Part shown: positions 17,919-26,530 of the stretch, one piece after another
Position numbering within the stretch: the first letter of the stretch is position 1
Layout: every line of letters begins with the position of its first letter
Assembly (NCBI GenBank): GCA_027494115.1
Contig: JAOSJL010000001.1
Location: forward strand, 2,493,501-2,557,500
Origin: Acidimicrobiia bacterium
Lineage (GTDB): Bacteria; Actinomycetota; Acidimicrobiia; IMCC26256; JAOSJL01
Direction: 5' to 3'
DNA length: 64,000 nucleotides
Notes under the pieces: generated by a model
Told to the model about the DNA's origin: nothing
Databases searched by the model: none
Seen by the model: the letters and a program-made list of their open reading frames with translations, nothing else
Program-made: the position numbers and the translations under genes

Positions 17919-19151
17919 TCGATCACGTCCAAGCGGAGGCGACTGACCTTTCCTCGCCTGGGACCTCGGGAACACCCAGGCTCGACGGCGTCACAATCGT
18001 GGCGTTCGTGCCGCGTCTGTGGCCTGTGTGGGGAGCGGGAACACAACGAACGACTGCGTTCGTGCAGGGCTTCATCCGTTGCGGTGCCCAGGTGGCAGCG
18101 GTAACGCTGGATTCGAAGAATCGCGCTCCGGGTACGCCACCCGTCGAGGATCTTCGCATCGTCACCAACTATCTGGGCCAGATTCCATGGCAGTTCGGCC
18201 ACGTTGCGATGTGTCTCGGCCTGTCGGATCCTGCAGCGTTCGCGCTGGCACGTGCACGTCGACGGCTCTGCAAGGAGCGCTCGATGAACCTGGTGTTTGC
18301 CTCGGGCGCTCCCTTCAGCGCCTTGACCAATGCGGCTTTGTGTGCGCGGCGAAACAACGTCCCTCTGGTGTGTGACATTCGCGACGAGTGGAGCGCCAAT
18401 CCGTTTCAGCGAACAGGTCCTTGGCATTCATTTCTCGAGCGGCGTCGCGAACGCTCCGCCCTGAGGGACGCCGCCGCTGTGAGCGCGCCGTATCCGGAGG
18501 TTTTGCGCAGCCTTGCCGGAAATACACAAGCAAAGGAGGTGGTTATTCCGCATGGCTGCGACAATGCGCTCGTGGGGGAATCACGTTTCGAATCCCGGTC
18601 CTTCTCTGGAGTCTGAAGAGGCGCTCGTCCTTCTCTTCGCCGGTGCCCGTTACGGGATGATCAATGAGGACCGATTTCTCAAGTCCATGGCGCGACTCAA
18701 AGGTATCCCGGGGATCCGGCTTCGACTCGTCGGATCGGACCGTCCGGTCCGCGTCCCGGTACCCGAAAACGTTCACGTCGAGACTATCGGTGCAGTCGAC
18801 CATCGACAGCTCATGGAGGAGTACTCGGCAGCGCACGCACTTCTGCTTCTGGGTCCCGCTGAACGCGGTCGCGGCTGGGTGCCGTCGAAACTTGAGGAGT
18901 ACAAGGCGACCGGGCGTCCAATCCTTTCCTTCAGCGCGCCGGGAGGGCACCTCGAGCACCTCATTGAAGACACGCCCGGCGCCTATGCTGCCTCCGAAAC
19001 TGATCCCGCCTCTCTCGACCTAGCGCTACGAAACGTCCGGAACGACGCGATCCATCAGAAATCCTTTCGTGGTGAGCGGCCTGCGCGGTCGTGGACGGAG
19101 GTCGGAACGGAAGCCTCCGTACTCGTCGCCAACACCTTGACCAAGTGGTAG
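17915..19151 (+). CDS. Glycosyltransferase, GT4-like (frame broken near 18600)
   Basis: A ~412-residue GT-B fold glycosyltransferase. The N-terminal half (GTG start at 17915, overlapping the flippase stop) shows VTIVAFVPRLWPVWGAGTQR and a GT4-like domain with PLVCDIRDEWSANPF and VVIPHGCDN. After SRFESRSF the frame is lost near 18600. The rest is in ORF 18513..19151, with LVLLFAGARYG, RLRLVGSDRP and WVPSKLEEYKATGRPILSFS, equivalent to the nucleotide-sugar-binding C-terminal domain. A single extra base explains the break. It is probably a cytosolic, membrane-associated enzyme that extends a lipid-linked glycan. The sugar donor is unknown. Confidence 0.8.
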
Positions 19152-19177
19152 GTCCTCGGCGTCGGAAGCGCTCGCGC

Positions 19178-20020
19178 ATGGTGCTGTCTCGTTCACTCGA
19201 CCGAGCGGCAGCCGGCATGAGAAGGCTCCACCTCCGACGGGCGACGAATGCTTTGCGTCCCCTCGCCCGTCGTCTGGTCGGAAACAGCCTTCAAGTGGAA
19301 GTGTCGGGATTTCGCTTACAAGGGTCTTTCGACCATCGGGGCTACCTCTACGCGGCGCGCGACGGTTTACTTGACGACTACACGCTTGAGATCTTCCAGC
19401 ACTCGGTGCGGCGAGGTGCAACCGTCGTCGACGTCGGCGCGAATCTAGGGTTGTTTACACTCGTCGCCGCGCGGGCAGCCGGGCCCACCGGTCAAGTAGT
19501 GGCGTTCGAACCCGAGGAGAACACGTGCACCTATCTTCTCAAGAACATCCACGCCAACGGTGTTGAGAAGGTCGCAACGGTTCGTCAGACTGCCTTGTCG
19601 GACTCTGCCGGCAAGCGATCGTTCGCGCGACACGGCGCCGATCCAAGCCAAAGTGGATTCGTTGCGCGAGCGCTCGAGGACAGCATCTCCGATGTCACGG
19701 TCGAACGTGGCGATGAGACGCTTCGCCACCTGAGCGGCATCGATGTTCTCAAGATCGACGTGGAAGGTGCTGAACCCGAAGTCTTACGCGGACTTGCTGA
19801 GACAATCGACAGGTCGCCGCGTGTCACCGTCGTTTGCGAGATCAATCCGAGCGCGCTCGATCGCTGTGGACATTCAACGTCCGAACTGCTCGAGACGCTG
19901 GTGGATCTCGCCTTCGACGTCAGCGTGATTGACGAACCGCAGCGGAGGCTCGTTCCCATCGCTGGCACGGACGGGTTCTTCGACCCCTACGCGAACCTGT
20001 TCTGCACGAAGAGGCGCTGA
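19178..20020 (+). CDS. FkbM-family SAM-dependent methyltransferase
   Basis: A ~280-residue methyltransferase of the FkbM type, which O-methylates sugars in polysaccharides and glycolipids. The SAM motif VVDVGANLGLFTLVAARAAG is followed by VVAFEPEENTCTYLLKNI and later IDVLKIDVEGAEPEVLRGL, the diagnostic FkbM signature, and it ends near FFDPYANLFCTKR. The start is uncertain: the track begins at 19091 inside the upstream gene. I use the ATG at 19178, while a GTG at 19145 overlapping the upstream TAG is a good alternative. Its position after a flippase and glycosyltransferase suggests it caps or decorates the exported glycan. Confidence 0.83.
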   Translation: MVLSRSLDRAAAGMRRLHLRRATNALRPLARRLVGNSLQVEVSGFRLQGSFDHRGYLYAARDGLLDDYTLEIFQHSVRRGATVVDVGANLGLFTLVAARAAGPTGQVVAFEPEENTCTYLLKNIHANGVEKVATVRQTALSDSAGKRSFARHGADPSQSGFVARALEDSISDVTVERGDETLRHLSGIDVLKIDVEGAEPEVLRGLAETIDRSPRVTVVCEINPSALDRCGHSTSELLETLVDLAFDVSVIDEPQRRLVPIAGTDGFFDPYANLFCTKRR

Positions 20021-20036
20021 CTCTGGTCGTACAACG

Positions 20037-21086
20037 TCAGGCCTTGGCGGCTAGACGGCCGATCTCGCGACGTGCGATGGTGGCGGAGCGCTCCCACGTT
20101 GCCTGCTCTTGGATCAGAGCGCGGTTGCGTCGCGCTGCGTCCTTACGGAGGTGTTCGTCGGAACACGCCCGGCCGAGTGCCTCGGCGAGAAGTCTTGAAT
20201 TGTCGTGCGGCACGATGAGCCCGTTGAGTCCGTCTTGGATCCATTCATATGTCGCGGGAAGATCGGAAACAACGGGAAACGACCCGGCTGCCATTCCCTC
20301 GAGCAGAGTGGCTGCGGTCGCATCGCTACTGGGAACCGAGCAGAAGACCTCACACTCGCCGAAGAGGTCCCGAACATCCTTCCGGTCCAGACGGCCGTGA
20401 AATCGAACAGCGTCGTTGATGCCCAGGGCGTGCACTGCAGCAGTGAGCTCGCTGTGATCCATCCCGTAGGTCAGGATGTCGAGATCCCAATCGAGGCCGT
20501 TCCGGCGGGCCATCGAGAACGCTTCGACGATCGTGCCGATTCCGTAGAACGGATCGAGGGCACGTGGACTCAAGATCCGTTTTCCCGCAGCAGGTTCGCC
20601 GTCGAGCCAGGATGATTCAGGGCCGAACACGACACGCAACGTGCGCGCCGTGGGCACCGCCGCAACGACGGCTCGCTGCACGTCATCGGAGTCATAGGTC
20701 ACCAGCGCCGCACGATCGAGAGCCCACCGAATGGCCTTCCTGTGCCAGCGAGACCGTCTAGGGAGCCAGAGAACGTCGCTCCCCCACGCTCCCAAGACAA
20801 GCGGTGCTGACGGCCGCGCCAAGGCGGTTGCGACCCCGTAGCTACTGACGAAGAGTGCATTGACAACGTCGGGGTGGAAGGCTCGTATTGCCCGGCGAAG
20901 ACGCGGCACTGCAACCGCATAGCGACGAGCCGAAAGGGCGGCTTCACCCAGCGACGTGAAGCCAGCATCGAGATCGCTCCAAACACCGAAGCCGGCGACC
21001 ATGACGTCGTCCCCAGCATCCGTGTACATCGTGACCCAGCGCCGCGTGTGAGGGCTCTGAGCGTCGCCTACGACGAAGACGCGCAT
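20037..21086 (-). CDS. Glycosyltransferase, GT4 family
   Basis: A 349-residue GT-B enzyme. The N-terminal domain opens MRVFVVGDAQSPHTRRWVTM, then FHPDVVNALFVSSYGVATAL and PLVLGAWGSDVLWLPRRS, as in PimA/RfaB-like glycosyltransferases. The C-terminal domain has ILTYGMDHSELTAAVHALGI, AVRFHGRLDRKDVRDLFGE and SSDATAATLLEGMAAGSFPV (the E-x-x-A-x-G nucleotide-sugar loop). It faces the preceding plus-strand operon (convergent with the FkbM gene, 16-base gap) and lies 3 bases after the dehydratase gene, so it is likely co-transcribed with that gene. Confidence 0.85.
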   Translation of the reverse strand: MRVFVVGDAQSPHTRRWVTMYTDAGDDVMVAGFGVWSDLDAGFTSLGEAALSARRYAVAVPRLRRAIRAFHPDVVNALFVSSYGVATALARPSAPLVLGAWGSDVLWLPRRSRWHRKAIRWALDRAALVTYDSDDVQRAVVAAVPTARTLRVVFGPESSWLDGEPAAGKRILSPRALDPFYGIGTIVEAFSMARRNGLDWDLDILTYGMDHSELTAAVHALGINDAVRFHGRLDRKDVRDLFGECEVFCSVPSSDATAATLLEGMAAGSFPVVSDLPATYEWIQDGLNGLIVPHDNSRLLAEALGRACSDEHLRKDAARRNRALIQEQATWERSATIARREIGRLAAKA

Positions 21087-21089
21087 GCA

Positions 21090-22922
21090 CTACGCCATTT
21101 CGTCGAGCGCCAAGCTGCATAAGACCTTCGTCTTCGCGACGACCGCGTCGTTCGAAACTGCGAGATCGATACCTCCCATGACTGACGGATCAAGCGGCGG
21201 TACGACGACCTGTGAGATCAAGGGGTGCGACGGGCGCTGATCGAGTTCGCCGTCGCCCCACAAGACTTCGTGGAGCTTCTCGCCCGGGCGCAGTCCCGTG
21301 TACACGATCTCCACCTCTCGGCGTTTGATGGCGGCGAGCTGGTGGACGATCTCCTCGATCCTGACGGGCTCACCCATGTCGAGGACGAGCACTTCCCCGG
21401 GGTGTCCGATAGCGCCGGCCTGGACGACGAGTTGAACGGCTTCGGATACGGTCATGAAGTACCGCGTGACATCGGGGTCGGTGACGGTCACGGGTCCGCC
21501 GGCTTCGATCTGGGCCTGGAACCCCTCGAGTGCCGACCCGCGGCTGCCGAGCACGTTGCCGAACCGGACACTCACGAAACTGCGACCGGAACGCTCGGCG
21601 GCGGCGGCCGTCAGGCGTTCGGCTATCCGCTTGGTGTAACCCAGCACACTGACCGGGTCCGCGGCCTTGTCCGTGGAGATGTTGATGAAGCGCTCGACGC
21701 CCGTCTGCTCGGCCACCTCGAGCAGTGCCTGCGTTGCCAGGACGTTCGTCTGAACACCTTCAGCCGGATAGCGCTCGAGCAAGGACAGGTGCTTCAAGGC
21801 GGCGGCATGGAACACGACGTCGGGTCTTGTTGACGCGAAGATGTCGATGAGTGCATCGCGATCACGGATATCGGCCAGGATCAGGCTGTCGTCATCGAGC
21901 AGCGCCCGGCCCGTGATCGACAACTGCACTGCGTGAAGTGAGGACTCGTCCCGGTCGAGCATGAGCAGCTTCTCCGGAGCGAACCGGTAGATCTGCCGGC
22001 ACAGCTCGGAACCGATCGATCCGCCCGCCCCGACCACCATGACCCGTGCACCCGTGATGTACTCCGCGATCGCCTCGACAGAGGTTTCGATCTCACGCCG
22101 ACCGAGGATGTCACCGGGGGTGACATCACGGATGTCGCCAACCCCCAGGCCACCAAGTAGTTCACGCGTCGAGGGCAGGACCTTGACCTCGATGTTCGCC
22201 TCGCGAGCTAGCGCCGACAACTCGGATACGAGCGTCCGGTCAGCACTGGGGATCGCGATCACCAGCGCGTCGGCGCTTCGTTCCTTGGCGACCGCCACGA
22301 TGTCGGCGCGAGTGCCGAGCACGGGAATGCCCATGATCTCCAGTCGCTGCCGATGGGGCGCGTCATCGAGCAGTGCCACCGGAATGTACGGGCTCTCGGG
22401 ATCGCGGAGCATCGAGGTCACGAGGCGCGTCGCACCCTCGCCGCTGCCGAAGACCAGCACACGGGTCAGGTGCTCTCCCGTGGGTCGTTGGCGACGTTCG
22501 AGCACCAGACGGATCGCGTAGCGCGTCCCGGCCATCAGCACCAGAGCCAGGATTCCGCCGCCGACCACCGCCGTCAGCGGCACCATTCGGGGGTGTGAGG
22601 CGAGGAAGTCGACCACGAGCACGATGGCGGTCGCCAGGGCCGTCGTTCGGACAAGTGCCGCCACTTCGTCGAATGTCCCGTGATGCCAACGACCGGCGTA
22701 CAGACCGAAGAGCAGAGCTGACGACGTGTGTGCCACGGTGACAACCAGCAGGATGAGGAACTGTCCGGTCGCACTGAGATCAGACGGATCGAAGTCGACA
22801 CGCAGAAAGGATGCCGTCGTGATGGCCAGCATCCATGCACACACATCAACGACCAACCACCGCAACTGGTGGGGCGCGATCACTCGCCATCCGGCGAAAC
22901 CGCGTCCTGTGTTGTGGGCCAT
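21090..22922 (-). CDS. Membrane-anchored nucleotide-sugar 4,6-dehydratase (CapD/PglF/FlaA1-like)
   Basis: A ~610-residue protein with an N-terminal block of four membrane helices (LRWLVVDVCAWMLAI to ILALVLMAG) and a CoA-binding-like Rossmann segment (VLVFGSGEGATRLVTSML). The C-terminal extended-SDR catalytic domain has MVVGAGGSIGSELCRQIYRF for NAD, FHAAALKHLSLLERYPAEGV and FINISTDKAADPVSVLGYTK, where the family Thr/Asp/Lys replaces the usual SDR Tyr-Lys. These enzymes make UDP-4-keto-6-deoxyhexoses for surface glycans. The track starts at a TTG (22934); I prefer the ATG at 22922. With the aminotransferase and phosphoglycosyltransferase nearby it could supply an amino-sugar such as a bacillosamine precursor; that pathway is inference. 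Confidence 0.88.
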   Translation of the reverse strand: MAHNTGRGFAGWRVIAPHQLRWLVVDVCAWMLAITTASFLRVDFDPSDLSATGQFLILLVVTVAHTSSALLFGLYAGRWHHGTFDEVAALVRTTALATAIVLVVDFLASHPRMVPLTAVVGGGILALVLMAGTRYAIRLVLERRQRPTGEHLTRVLVFGSGEGATRLVTSMLRDPESPYIPVALLDDAPHRQRLEIMGIPVLGTRADIVAVAKERSADALVIAIPSADRTLVSELSALAREANIEVKVLPSTRELLGGLGVGDIRDVTPGDILGRREIETSVEAIAEYITGARVMVVGAGGSIGSELCRQIYRFAPEKLLMLDRDESSLHAVQLSITGRALLDDDSLILADIRDRDALIDIFASTRPDVVFHAAALKHLSLLERYPAEGVQTNVLATQALLEVAEQTGVERFINISTDKAADPVSVLGYTKRIAERLTAAAAERSGRSFVSVRFGNVLGSRGSALEGFQAQIEAGGPVTVTDPDVTRYFMTVSEAVQLVVQAGAIGHPGEVLVLDMGEPVRIEEIVHQLAAIKRREVEIVYTGLRPGEKLHEVLWGDGELDQRPSHPLISQVVVPPLDPSVMGGIDLAVSNDAVVAKTKVLCSLALDEMA

Positions 22923-22986
22923 GCACACCCTCAATTCGGATCTCTCATACTATTCGTCCTGTTCACCACCCTCTTGAGGACCTGCG

Positions 22987-23988
22987 ATGACATCGGACCG
23001 GGTCACCGCACGCGGTCACGCGACACCGGTGACGGTGATCATCCCGCTGTTCAACGACCGGGAAGGCATAGCGCGTTGCTGCGCGAGCCTCGAGCACCAA
23101 CGCGCTGATTTCTCGACGATTCGCGAGATCCTCGTCGTCGACGGCGGCTCGACCGATGGGTCGCGAGCAGCAGTCGCCGACTGCATGAACAGGGATCCCC
23201 GGATTCGCCTGATCGACAACGCGGATCGGTTCGTTTCTCAGGCGTTGAACCTGGCTGTGGGAGAGGCTTCTACTGACGTCTTCGTCCGCGTGGATTCACA
23301 CACAACAGTTGCCGACGACTACGTCGATACCGCCGTCGAGACACTCGAGGCAACCGGCGCCGACGTCGTGGGTGGTCCCATGCGGCCGCGCGGGAAAGAT
23401 GCTTTTGGGAAAGCCGTGGCCTGGGCCCTCCAGTCCCGCTGGGGAATCGGAGGATCCCGCTTCCATCGCGCCGACTATGAGGGCGAGGCCGACAGCGTCT
23501 ACATGCTCGTCTTCACCCGCTCCACCATTGAAAGCTTCGGGGCCTTCGACGAACAGCAAGTTCGGAATCAGGACGACGAATACACCTACCGCGTCCGGGC
23601 CCGTGGCGGGCGCGTCTGGCTCACACCCAGACTTCGTTCTACGTACGAGCCTCGTTCCGACCCGGCGGGCCTCGCGAAGCAGTTCTTCGGCTACGGCCGC
23701 TACAAACCGAGGGTTCTCAAGAGGAACCCCAGTGGGATGAGGCTGCGTCACGTCGCCCCTCCGGCTGCGGCCCTGGCATGGTGCGTCCTGCCTCTGGGTC
23801 TCCGCGACCGACGTCTGGCGGCGCCCGCCGTCGCTCACCTACTCGGCATCTCCGGCGCGGCGGCCAGCGAAGGCCGCTCCGGTTGGAGTGACCGGGTAAC
23901 GGCGCTCTGGATCATGCACGTCGCTTACGGAGCGGGATTCCTCGTCGGGCTGCCTGACCTGCTGGAGCGCACCAACACACCTGCATAG
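22987..23988 (+). CDS. Glycosyltransferase, GT2 family
   Basis: A 333-residue GT-A enzyme. The GT2 opening VTVIIPLFNDREGIARCCASL, the nucleotide-binding EILVVDGGSTDGSRA, the metal-site region VFVRVDSHTTVADDYVDTAV and QVRNQDDEYTYRVRARGGRV are clear. The C-terminal part holds a likely membrane-associated region (LAWCVLPLGLRDRRLAAPAV) seen in succinoglycan-type glycosyltransferases. The start ATG is preceded by GAGGACC. It is transcribed divergently from the dehydratase gene and its last 64 bases overlap the convergent methyltransferase gene, an unusually long overlap. Confidence 0.88.
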   Translation: MTSDRVTARGHATPVTVIIPLFNDREGIARCCASLEHQRADFSTIREILVVDGGSTDGSRAAVADCMNRDPRIRLIDNADRFVSQALNLAVGEASTDVFVRVDSHTTVADDYVDTAVETLEATGADVVGGPMRPRGKDAFGKAVAWALQSRWGIGGSRFHRADYEGEADSVYMLVFTRSTIESFGAFDEQQVRNQDDEYTYRVRARGGRVWLTPRLRSTYEPRSDPAGLAKQFFGYGRYKPRVLKRNPSGMRLRHVAPPAAALAWCVLPLGLRDRRLAAPAVAHLLGISGAAASEGRSGWSDRVTALWIMHVAYGAGFLVGLPDLLERTNTPA

Positions 23989-24635
23989 TGCGTTCGCAGG
24001 GGCCGAATCGCTTCGAGAAGCGCAGCGACCCTCGGGAACTCCTCGAGGCGTCGGGCCAACGGCGGGGCGAGCACGACCCGCTCGAGATGAGACTCGAAAC
24101 CCGGAAACAGCCGGGCGATGTCGGTACTGGTGATGCGGCGGACATGTTCGTTGCGCGGGTTGGAGCGGAAGAAGTCGAACCACAGAATCAATCCGCCTGG
24201 CCGCAGGACTCGAATGATCTCCGACGCGATACGACCTGCAGGCGCATCGTCGAGCACAGAACTGAAGAGTGTTGAGCAGATGACCGTGTCGATCGAGCAA
24301 GTGGTGACGGGCAACTGTTGACCGTCACCTCGGGCCAGGAGCGCACCGGAACTCGTGACCGACGCCGTGTCGATCCGCTCCGCCAGAACGTCGATCCCGA
24401 CCGCTGTATGCGCTCCCGTCTCTTGCGCCCAGCGGAGGACGTCGCCTGTTCCGCACCCCACTTCGAGCGTGGTGCCGAGTGTGTGGGATGCGCCCCGCAA
24501 TCCTCTCGTCCATGCCCCGGAGCGGGCAGCCGCACGAGCTCTGACATCTGAGCGTGTGGGGTCGTAGAGGTCGCCCGGTTGCCGGGCCCGGTAGACACGC
24601 TTGATCCGCTTCCTCTCTTCCGAAACCGGGTCCAC
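23925..24635 (-). CDS. Class I SAM-dependent methyltransferase
   Basis: A 236-residue methyltransferase with SAM motif I TLEVGCGTGDVLRWAQETGA, motif II VGIDVLAERID, DTVICSTLFSSVLDDAPAG, and the post-motif IIRVLRPGGLILWFDFFRSN. These are typical of Methyltransf_11-type enzymes. The N-terminal IKRVYRARQPGDLYDP precedes the fold. The gene starts 5 bases after the phosphoglycosyltransferase stop, so it belongs to the minus-strand glycan operon. The acceptor is unknown; a sugar or lipid-linked glycan is plausible from context. Its 3' end overlaps the convergent glycosyltransferase gene by 64 bases. Confidence 0.82.
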   Translation of the reverse strand: MDPVSEERKRIKRVYRARQPGDLYDPTRSDVRARAAARSGAWTRGLRGASHTLGTTLEVGCGTGDVLRWAQETGAHTAVGIDVLAERIDTASVTSSGALLARGDGQQLPVTTCSIDTVICSTLFSSVLDDAPAGRIASEIIRVLRPGGLILWFDFFRSNPRNEHVRRITSTDIARLFPGFESHLERVVLAPPLARRLEEFPRVAALLEAIRPLRTHYAGVLVRSSRSGSPTRNPAP

Positions 24636-24640
24636 GATCG

Positions 24641-25330
24641 CTACGGTGCCCGCTCGTCGGTGCCGGAGAGCAACCCCTGAGCCTTCAAACGCTTCTCGAT
24701 GGGGGTCGTCACTCCGGGAGCGACCGAGCGCAATGCCAGCGAGATCAGCACCTCGAGGTCAATCCGGGGAGACGCATGTTCCACGTACCACGCGTCCAAC
24801 GCCAGCTTCGTCGGGAGAACCTCATTGCGATACGCGCCCACGGGATCAGCGGAGCTGAGGGCACGACGTTCGCTTTCCGCTATCGCTACCTGCGTGGGCC
24901 CTCCGATTCCGGGGCGAACCGCGAGGATGGCACGCCAGCGAGAGTCATCGAGATCGACGAGCTCGGGGACTTCGGGACGTGGGCCGACGAGAGACATGTC
25001 TCCCGTGACGACATCGACGAGCTGTGGGAGTTCGTCGAGATGGGTTGCCCGAAGCCAGCGGCCGACGCGTGTGATCCGATCGTCGTCAGTACCGGTGATT
25101 CGCGCCCCCGTCGCGACGCCTCCGGGCTCGTCCGCCGTCATGGAGCGAAGCTTGTGCATTCGAAAGGGGCGTCCGTCTTGACCCATGCGATCGAGACGAA
25201 TGAGTGCCGGCCCCGGTGAACCGCGGCGAACGGCGGCGCTCAGAACTGCGATCAAGGGCGCGGCAACAACCGCGAGAAGAACGCCGATGAGGCGATCGAA
25301 GGATTGGCGCCACCGCAACCACGGACTCAC
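24641..25330 (-). CDS. Bacterial sugar transferase (PglC-like monotopic phosphoglycosyltransferase)
   Basis: A ~229-residue enzyme transferring a sugar-1-phosphate to polyprenyl phosphate, the first step of a lipid-linked glycan. One N-terminal reentrant helix (RLIGVLLAVVAAPLIAVLSA) precedes the family catalytic core: GPALIRLDRMGQDGRPFRMH, then KLRSMTADEP, THLDELPQLVDVVTGDMSLV and GPRPEVPELV, with the conserved Asp-Glu dyad (LDELPQL) and a downstream VRPGIGGPTQV. Its small size without a polytopic N-terminus matches PglC rather than WbaP. I choose the GTG at 25330, which overlaps the aminotransferase stop (GTGA), rather than the longer track start. Confidence 0.9.
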   Translation of the reverse strand: MSPWLRWRQSFDRLIGVLLAVVAAPLIAVLSAAVRRGSPGPALIRLDRMGQDGRPFRMHKLRSMTADEPGGVATGARITGTDDDRITRVGRWLRATHLDELPQLVDVVTGDMSLVGPRPEVPELVDLDDSRWRAILAVRPGIGGPTQVAIAESERRALSSADPVGAYRNEVLPTKLALDAWYVEHASPRIDLEVLISLALRSVAPGVTTPIEKRLKAQGLLSGTDERAP

Positions 25331-26484
25331 GGAAGATCTTCCACCAGCACGTCCACCACCCGGTCGACATCGCCGTCGGTCAGACCTGGGTGGAGAGGAA
25401 GGCTCAAGACCCGGTCGGCCATCGATTCGGCGCCCGCGACTCCGGAGGGGCCGACGGCTGCGTGATCGTGGAACCACGAGAGGCGGTGAAGCGGAGGGAA
25501 GTGGACGCTGGAGCCGATACCCCGCTCGCTCAACTGCATCCTGACATGGGAACGATCAGTGCCCTCCGGCAGGAGAACCACGAGGAGGTGGTCCGCCGAC
25601 CCGACGCAGGCGTCGGCGGGCACGACCTCCAGATCCTCGACGTCACCGAGCCTTTCCCGATAACGAACGGCCGCGTGACGTCGCCGGGCCTGGAGCGCCG
25701 AAAAACGCGCCAGCTGCGAACGACCGAGCGCGGCGAGGACATCCGGGAGGTTTCCCTTGATTCCCGGAACCGCGACATCCGGCGTGTCGAGCGAACCGGG
25801 TCGGTATCTGTCGACAGAGCCCTCGCCGAGTCCGTGCAGTCGGTAGCACCGCGCGAACGAGGCGACCTCCGGATCGGTTGTGGCGAGAGCACCCCCTTCG
25901 CCGCTCGTGAGGTTCTTGGTCGCGTAGAAGGAAAAGCAGGTGAAGCGCCCGGCTCCACCGACAGGCCCTCGGTCGTCGGTCGCTCCGAACGCGTGGGCAG
26001 CGTCTTCCACGAGGGGGACTCCGGCGGAGTCACAGAACTCGCGCACCTCCGCAGGAAGCGGCACTCCACCGAAGTGCACACCGACCACCGCGTCGAGGCC
26101 CTCTGCGAACGCGGCCTCGAGCGACTCCGACGAGAGGTTCAGCGTGGTGGGCTCCACGTCGAGGAGAACGACGTCGGCGCCTGCTCGCACCGCTGCCAGG
26201 GCACTCGCGGGGAAGGTCCAGGTCGGAACTCCGACCCGCGCTCCGGGCTCGAGTGCCAGTGAGGCGAGTGCGATCTCGAGCGCCGCCGTGCACGACGAGG
26301 TGCTGACGACCTCGGGGCCACCGAGGAACTCGCTCAGCTCTGCCTCGAACGCCTCCGCCTCGGTTCCCGTCGTCAGCCAACCACTCCGCAGCACCCGCGC
26401 CACCGCCTCGACATCGGACTCATCGTGGTCCGGACGTGCGAAATCGACCGGCTCGTGGAGGTGTTCAGAAGGAAGCTCCGTCAC
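25327..26484 (-). CDS. DegT/DnrJ/EryC1-family PLP-dependent sugar aminotransferase
   Basis: An ~385-residue aminotransferase that puts an amino group on a nucleotide-linked keto sugar. Family motifs are LRSGWLTTGTEAEAFEAELS, VVSTSSCTAALEIALASLAL, VPTWTFPASALAAVRAGAD, AGVPLVEDAAHAFGA and CFSFYATKNLTSGEGGALA, where the Lys before NLTSGEGG binds PLP. The track start at 26523 (GTG) has no spaced ribosome site; the GTG at 26484 matches the family N-terminus better. It overlaps the phosphoglycosyltransferase gene by 4 bases. It likely uses the 4-keto sugar made by the dehydratase encoded 3-4 kb away. Confidence 0.9.
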   Translation of the reverse strand: MTELPSEHLHEPVDFARPDHDESDVEAVARVLRSGWLTTGTEAEAFEAELSEFLGGPEVVSTSSCTAALEIALASLALEPGARVGVPTWTFPASALAAVRAGADVVLLDVEPTTLNLSSESLEAAFAEGLDAVVGVHFGGVPLPAEVREFCDSAGVPLVEDAAHAFGATDDRGPVGGAGRFTCFSFYATKNLTSGEGGALATTDPEVASFARCYRLHGLGEGSVDRYRPGSLDTPDVAVPGIKGNLPDVLAALGRSQLARFSALQARRRHAAVRYRERLGDVEDLEVVPADACVGSADHLLVVLLPEGTDRSHVRMQLSERGIGSSVHFPPLHRLSWFHDHAAVGPSGVAGAESMADRVLSLPLHPGLTDGDVDRVVDVLVEDLP

Positions 26485-26530
26485 GTCGAGAGGATAACGA
26501 CCGGTCGGGTGCAGGCGTGACACTCCCCGG

